NCBI GenBank assembly: GCA_016193385.1
Contig: JACPSF010000107.1
Location: 1 to 8,889, forward strand
Origin: Deltaproteobacteria bacterium
Lineage (GTDB): Bacteria > Desulfobacterota_B > Binatia > UBA9968
Direction: 5' to 3'
Length of the DNA stretch: 8,889 nt
The position numbers and the translations under genes are program-made. Below are positions 6,817-8,889 of this stretch, one piece after another. Numbering within the stretch: position 1 is the first letter of the stretch; every line of letters begins with the position of its first letter. Under the pieces are notes generated by a model. That model worked only from the letters and a program-made list of their open reading frames with translations. It was not told where the DNA came from and made no database searches.

Positions 6817-7188
6817 GATGTCCCTCCTTCGAACCCTCTTTAGCCCAGCTTCCCGGCAAAGGCAAGAGCCTCGCTCGACCCCGCGGACTCGAACCTGTCT
6901 CTCGCCCCTTTTCCTCATCCTTGATCTACCCGGTATTTAGTGTTATTCGGGATATCCGTCGAGTCACTTGCCCCCGTAGCGCGACTTGTTTCCCGGGTTG
7001 AAGCCATCGGTTGGGGAGTCTTCCGGAGCGTTCTCCGTATCCTCGTAACTCGATCGGGGGGTCTATGGTCTTTGCCTATCTTTCGCTGGAGCGACGGTTT
7101 CTGTCCTGGTTCTATGCCACGGGTGGAAGGGGGGGGAGGAAGAGGGTGGCGGTATTTAGGGCGCTTAAATTTTAGGGGAGGACACACA
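6817..7188. other. Intergenic region between divergent transcription units
   Basis: This 372-base gap separates the minus-strand GST gene from the plus-strand decarboxylase operon and should hold both promoters, but neither is convincing. Reading frames cross it in both directions; their products are Arg/Gly-rich and resemble no family. A TTAAAT at 7165-7170 could be a -10 box for the decarboxylase operon but has no good -35. The 10-mer CGGTATTTAG occurs twice in direct orientation (6931-6940 and 7150-7159), the second copy about 30 nt before the decarboxylase start, and might be an operator or chance. No tRNA, riboswitch or terminator structure was recognised. Confidence 0.5.
7175..7181 (+). 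promoter_or_regulatory. Ribosome binding site that fixes the TTG start of the alpha subunit
   Basis: GGGGAGG is followed by a 7-nt spacer and TTG at 7189. This strong site, together with the length of the ComD family, decides against ATG or TTG codons further upstream in the same open frame. Confidence 0.8.
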
Positions 7189-7695
7189 TTGACCAACGCC
7201 GAGGAACCAAGGATGATCCTACAAGCGATGAAGGAAGCCGGCATTAACTTCGTGACCTCGTTGCCTGACTATAACATCGCCAAGCTTCTGGAGCTGGTGG
7301 ATGCTGACCGGGATATCAAGCACGTGCCGTTGTGCAGGGAGGAAGAGGGAATTGGTATCTGTACCGGCGCTTACATGGGGGGCAAGACGACGGCCATCAT
7401 CATGCAAAACGGAGGTTTCTTAAACAGCTGTAATGCCCTGACCACCACCGCGCTGAATTTCAATATTCCGATCGTGCTCTTCATCTATTATGCGGGCGAT
7501 ATCGGGGATGAAGGATTTTCGACGCTGGGGAGCGTGACGGAGCCAGTCCTCGTGGGATTGGGAATTCGCTATTACGTCCTGAGGAAGGTGGAAGACATCA
7601 AACCGACCATCAAGGGTGCGACCACGCTGGCTGTCGATTCTAGAAGGCCCGTGGCGGTCCTTCTAACTAAGGATGTTTTAGGAACGCGAAGATGA
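7189..7695 (+). CDS. ComD-like alpha subunit of a thiamine-diphosphate 2-oxoacid decarboxylase
   Basis: Predicted pyrimidine-binding (alpha) subunit of a split ThDP enzyme of the sulfopyruvate/phosphonopyruvate decarboxylase family; 168 aa, matching stand-alone ComD. REEEGIGICTGAYMGGK (50-66) holds the glutamates expected to activate the cofactor (E51-E53), and IIMQNGGFLNSCNALTTTAL (70-89) is the characteristic following helix. The early GINFVTSLPDYNIAKLLEL (18-36) matches the family's substrate-side segment, but Cys in typical ComD (SVPC) is replaced by Asp (SLPD). The enzyme would decarboxylate a 3-substituted pyruvate in the cytoplasm; the true substrate is not evident. The frame is open from 6940, but the extra 83 codons look non-coding and the TTG at 7189 has a strong ribosome binding site. 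Its stop overlaps the start of the next gene as ATGA, as expected for subunits made in balance. Confidence 0.88.
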   Translation: MTNAEEPRMILQAMKEAGINFVTSLPDYNIAKLLELVDADRDIKHVPLCREEEGIGICTGAYMGGKTTAIIMQNGGFLNSCNALTTTALNFNIPIVLFIYYAGDIGDEGFSTLGSVTEPVLVGLGIRYYVLRKVEDIKPTIKGATTLAVDSRRPVAVLLTKDVLGTRR

Positions 7696-8309
7696 AGCGG
7701 TTTGAGTGTCTTCAGGCGATAGCCCCTGAGGTCGGTGATGCCCTGGTGATTTGCACCATCGGCGGTGCCGCGGCAGAGTGGAATGCGATCAGACCGGGAG
7801 ATGGCAATCTGAGATGCCGGACCCTGGGGCTGGTCTCTTCCATAGCCATGGGGCTGGCCTTGGCGTTGCCTCAACGCCAGGTGGTGGCGATCGATGGGGA
7901 TGGCGCTCTGCTCATGAATGCCTGCGGCCTGCCCACGCTGGCCTGGCAGAGACCCGACAACTTGATCCATCTGGTCTTTGATAACGGTATCTATGAGGCC
8001 TCCGGTCTTAGACCGACGGCGAGCAGTACTGGGACTGACCTGGCGGAGATGGCAAGAGGTGCCGGGGTCAAACATGCCTGCTGGGTCTCCTCGGTGGAAA
8101 ATTTCGCGTCGGAGTTTAAAAAGGCCAAAGAGCGGAAAGTTTTTTCCATAATTGCGGCAAAGGTGGAAGCTGGAGCCGACTACCTCATGAGCTGGCAAAA
8201 ACTGCCCGCGTTCGCGTATGGGGAAGTGGAAAATACTTATCGCTTTATGAGACATATCGAGAAGACCGAAGGGGTCAAAGTCGTGCCTCTCCCAGGGCCC
8301 AGGCACTGA
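7692..8309 (+). CDS. ComE-like beta subunit of a thiamine-diphosphate decarboxylase (copy 1)
   Basis: Predicted ThDP-pyrophosphate-binding (beta) subunit of 205 aa, partner of the upstream alpha protein, with which it overlaps by 4 bases. The metal/ThDP motif is complete: G69-D70-G71, 26 residues, then N98 in LVFDNGIYE, with alternating small residues before it (LGLVSSIAMGLALALP, 45-60). The N-terminal TIGGAAAEW (22-30) corresponds to the active-site loop of ComE-type proteins. The ATG at 7692 has AGGA about 8 nt upstream. Compared with stand-alone ComE it carries a modest C-terminal tail (about 180-205, ending VVPLPGPRH). The next gene is a full paralog, so the alpha subunit could pair with either. 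Sulfopyruvate, phosphonopyruvate or a related 3-substituted pyruvate are candidate substrates; coenzyme M synthesis itself is not implied. Confidence 0.9.
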   Translation: MKRFECLQAIAPEVGDALVICTIGGAAAEWNAIRPGDGNLRCRTLGLVSSIAMGLALALPQRQVVAIDGDGALLMNACGLPTLAWQRPDNLIHLVFDNGIYEASGLRPTASSTGTDLAEMARGAGVKHACWVSSVENFASEFKKAKERKVFSIIAAKVEAGADYLMSWQKLPAFAYGEVENTYRFMRHIEKTEGVKVVPLPGPRH

Positions 8310-8340
8310 ATTGAGCGGGACGTTGCAGGAGAGTGGCAGG

Positions 8341-8889
8341 ATGAAGAGATTTGATTGTCTCAAAGCGATAGCCCCTGAGGTCGGCGATGCCCTCGTGATC
8401 ACGATCGGAGGCGGTGGCTCCACGGAATGGACTTCCTTGCGACCTAGTGAAGGGAACCTGCGGGTGAGGACGCTTGGGCTGGTCCAGTCGATTGCCTTGG
8501 GCCTGGCTCTGGCGTTGCCGCGCCGCCAGATCTTGGCCATAGACGGCGACGGCGCCCTTCTGATGAACCTCTGTGGCCTACCTACCCTAGCCCGGGAAAA
8601 GCCCGCTAACCTGGTCTATATGGTGTTCGACAATGGGCTGTATGAAGCTTCGGGGTTGCTCAAAACGGCAACCGCCGTGGGCGCCGATCTGATCGCTGTG
8701 GCTAAAGGGGCCGGGATTAGCGAGGCAGTCTGGGCTGCGTCTCCCGAGGACTTTAAGAATCGGGTGCTCAGTTCCGTCAAGCAGCGAAGGTTTGGGTTCA
8801 TCGGAGCCAGAGTCGAGTCCGGCCCTGAGTATATAAAAATGTTCAAGGCCCTTCCCCGTTTCGATGTTTCCGAAGTAGAAAGCGTCTAT
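8341..8889 (+). CDS. ComE-like beta subunit, tandem paralog (copy 2, 3' end cut by window)
   Basis: A second ThDP-binding beta subunit beginning 31 nt after the first. AGGAGAG (8327-8333) lies 7 nt before the ATG. The 183 codons visible have no stop and run off the right edge. By hand it aligns with copy 1 without gaps, about 106 of 183 identical (near 58 percent). The first 20 residues and the ThDP motif (G69-D70-G71 to N98, here MVFDNGLYE) are nearly the same. The active-site loop differs (TIGGGGSTEW instead of CTIGGAAAEW at 21-30), as do the stretch 141-150 and much of 109-140. The motif set is intact, so it looks functional rather than a decaying copy. It may give the alpha subunit a second substrate range or form a mixed alpha-beta-beta complex. 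By comparison with copy 1, perhaps 20 residues are missing. Confidence 0.9.
   Translation, partial: MKRFDCLKAIAPEVGDALVITIGGGGSTEWTSLRPSEGNLRVRTLGLVQSIALGLALALPRRQILAIDGDGALLMNLCGLPTLAREKPANLVYMVFDNGLYEASGLLKTATAVGADLIAVAKGAGISEAVWAASPEDFKNRVLSSVKQRRFGFIGARVESGPEYIKMFKALPRFDVSEVESVY

Noticed and set aside
6870..6905. tRNA T-arm-like GGTTCGAGTCC on the minus strand
   Set aside because: The flanking bases do not form a T-stem, and no anticodon arm or acceptor stem could be found around it.
6940..7188. N-terminal extension of the alpha subunit
   Set aside because: Composition is Gly/Arg-rich and unlike ComD, and the strong ribosome binding site at 7175-7181 serves the TTG at 7189.
7572..8540. 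Long minus-strand open frame of 322 codons across the decarboxylase genes
   Set aside because: It is antisense to the alpha and both beta genes, which carry clear family motifs; its own product is Arg/Pro/His-rich without domain features.

Overview
The window reads as a chromosomal segment of a GC-rich Gram-negative bacterium, probably from an uncultured or environmental lineage. A Desulfobacterota- or Binatota-like background would fit, but this is inferred only from gene content and repeat style, with no marker gene present. It holds seven convincing genes: five on the minus strand (367-6180 and 6199-6816) and a rightward operon (7189 to the right edge). No tRNA, rRNA, CRISPR array or intact insertion sequence was seen.

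Left edge (1-366): mostly non-coding. It has a perfect 22-bp inverted repeat (166-212), a short doubtful reading frame running off the left edge, and a weak terminator candidate downstream of the response-regulator gene.

Signalling operon (3651 down to 367, minus): an exported PstS-like solute-binding protein, a membrane histidine kinase with an extracytoplasmic Cache-like sensor region, and a NarL/LuxR-type response regulator. The genes overlap by 4 and 11 bases, and a good sigma-70-type promoter lies just upstream. No ABC-transporter permease or ATPase is beside the binding protein. The simplest reading is a three-part sensor in which the binding protein presents a ligand, perhaps an oxyanion, to the kinase, which phosphorylates the regulator.

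Enzyme pair (6816 down to 3706, minus): a small glutathione S-transferase-like protein followed 18 nt later, in the same frame, by an 824-aa penicillin-acylase-family N-terminal-nucleophile amidohydrolase. The acylase has a clear catalytic Gly-Ser processing site, but its start codon is uncertain and no strong export signal is seen.

Decarboxylase operon (7189 to right edge, plus): a ComD-like alpha subunit, then two tandem, divergent ComE-like beta subunits (about 58 percent identical by hand alignment over 183 residues). Together they look like a split thiamine-diphosphate enzyme of the sulfopyruvate/phosphonopyruvate decarboxylase type, with a duplicated cofactor-binding subunit. The last gene is cut by the window edge. 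The most notable items are the duplicated beta subunit and the binding-protein/kinase/regulator operon.
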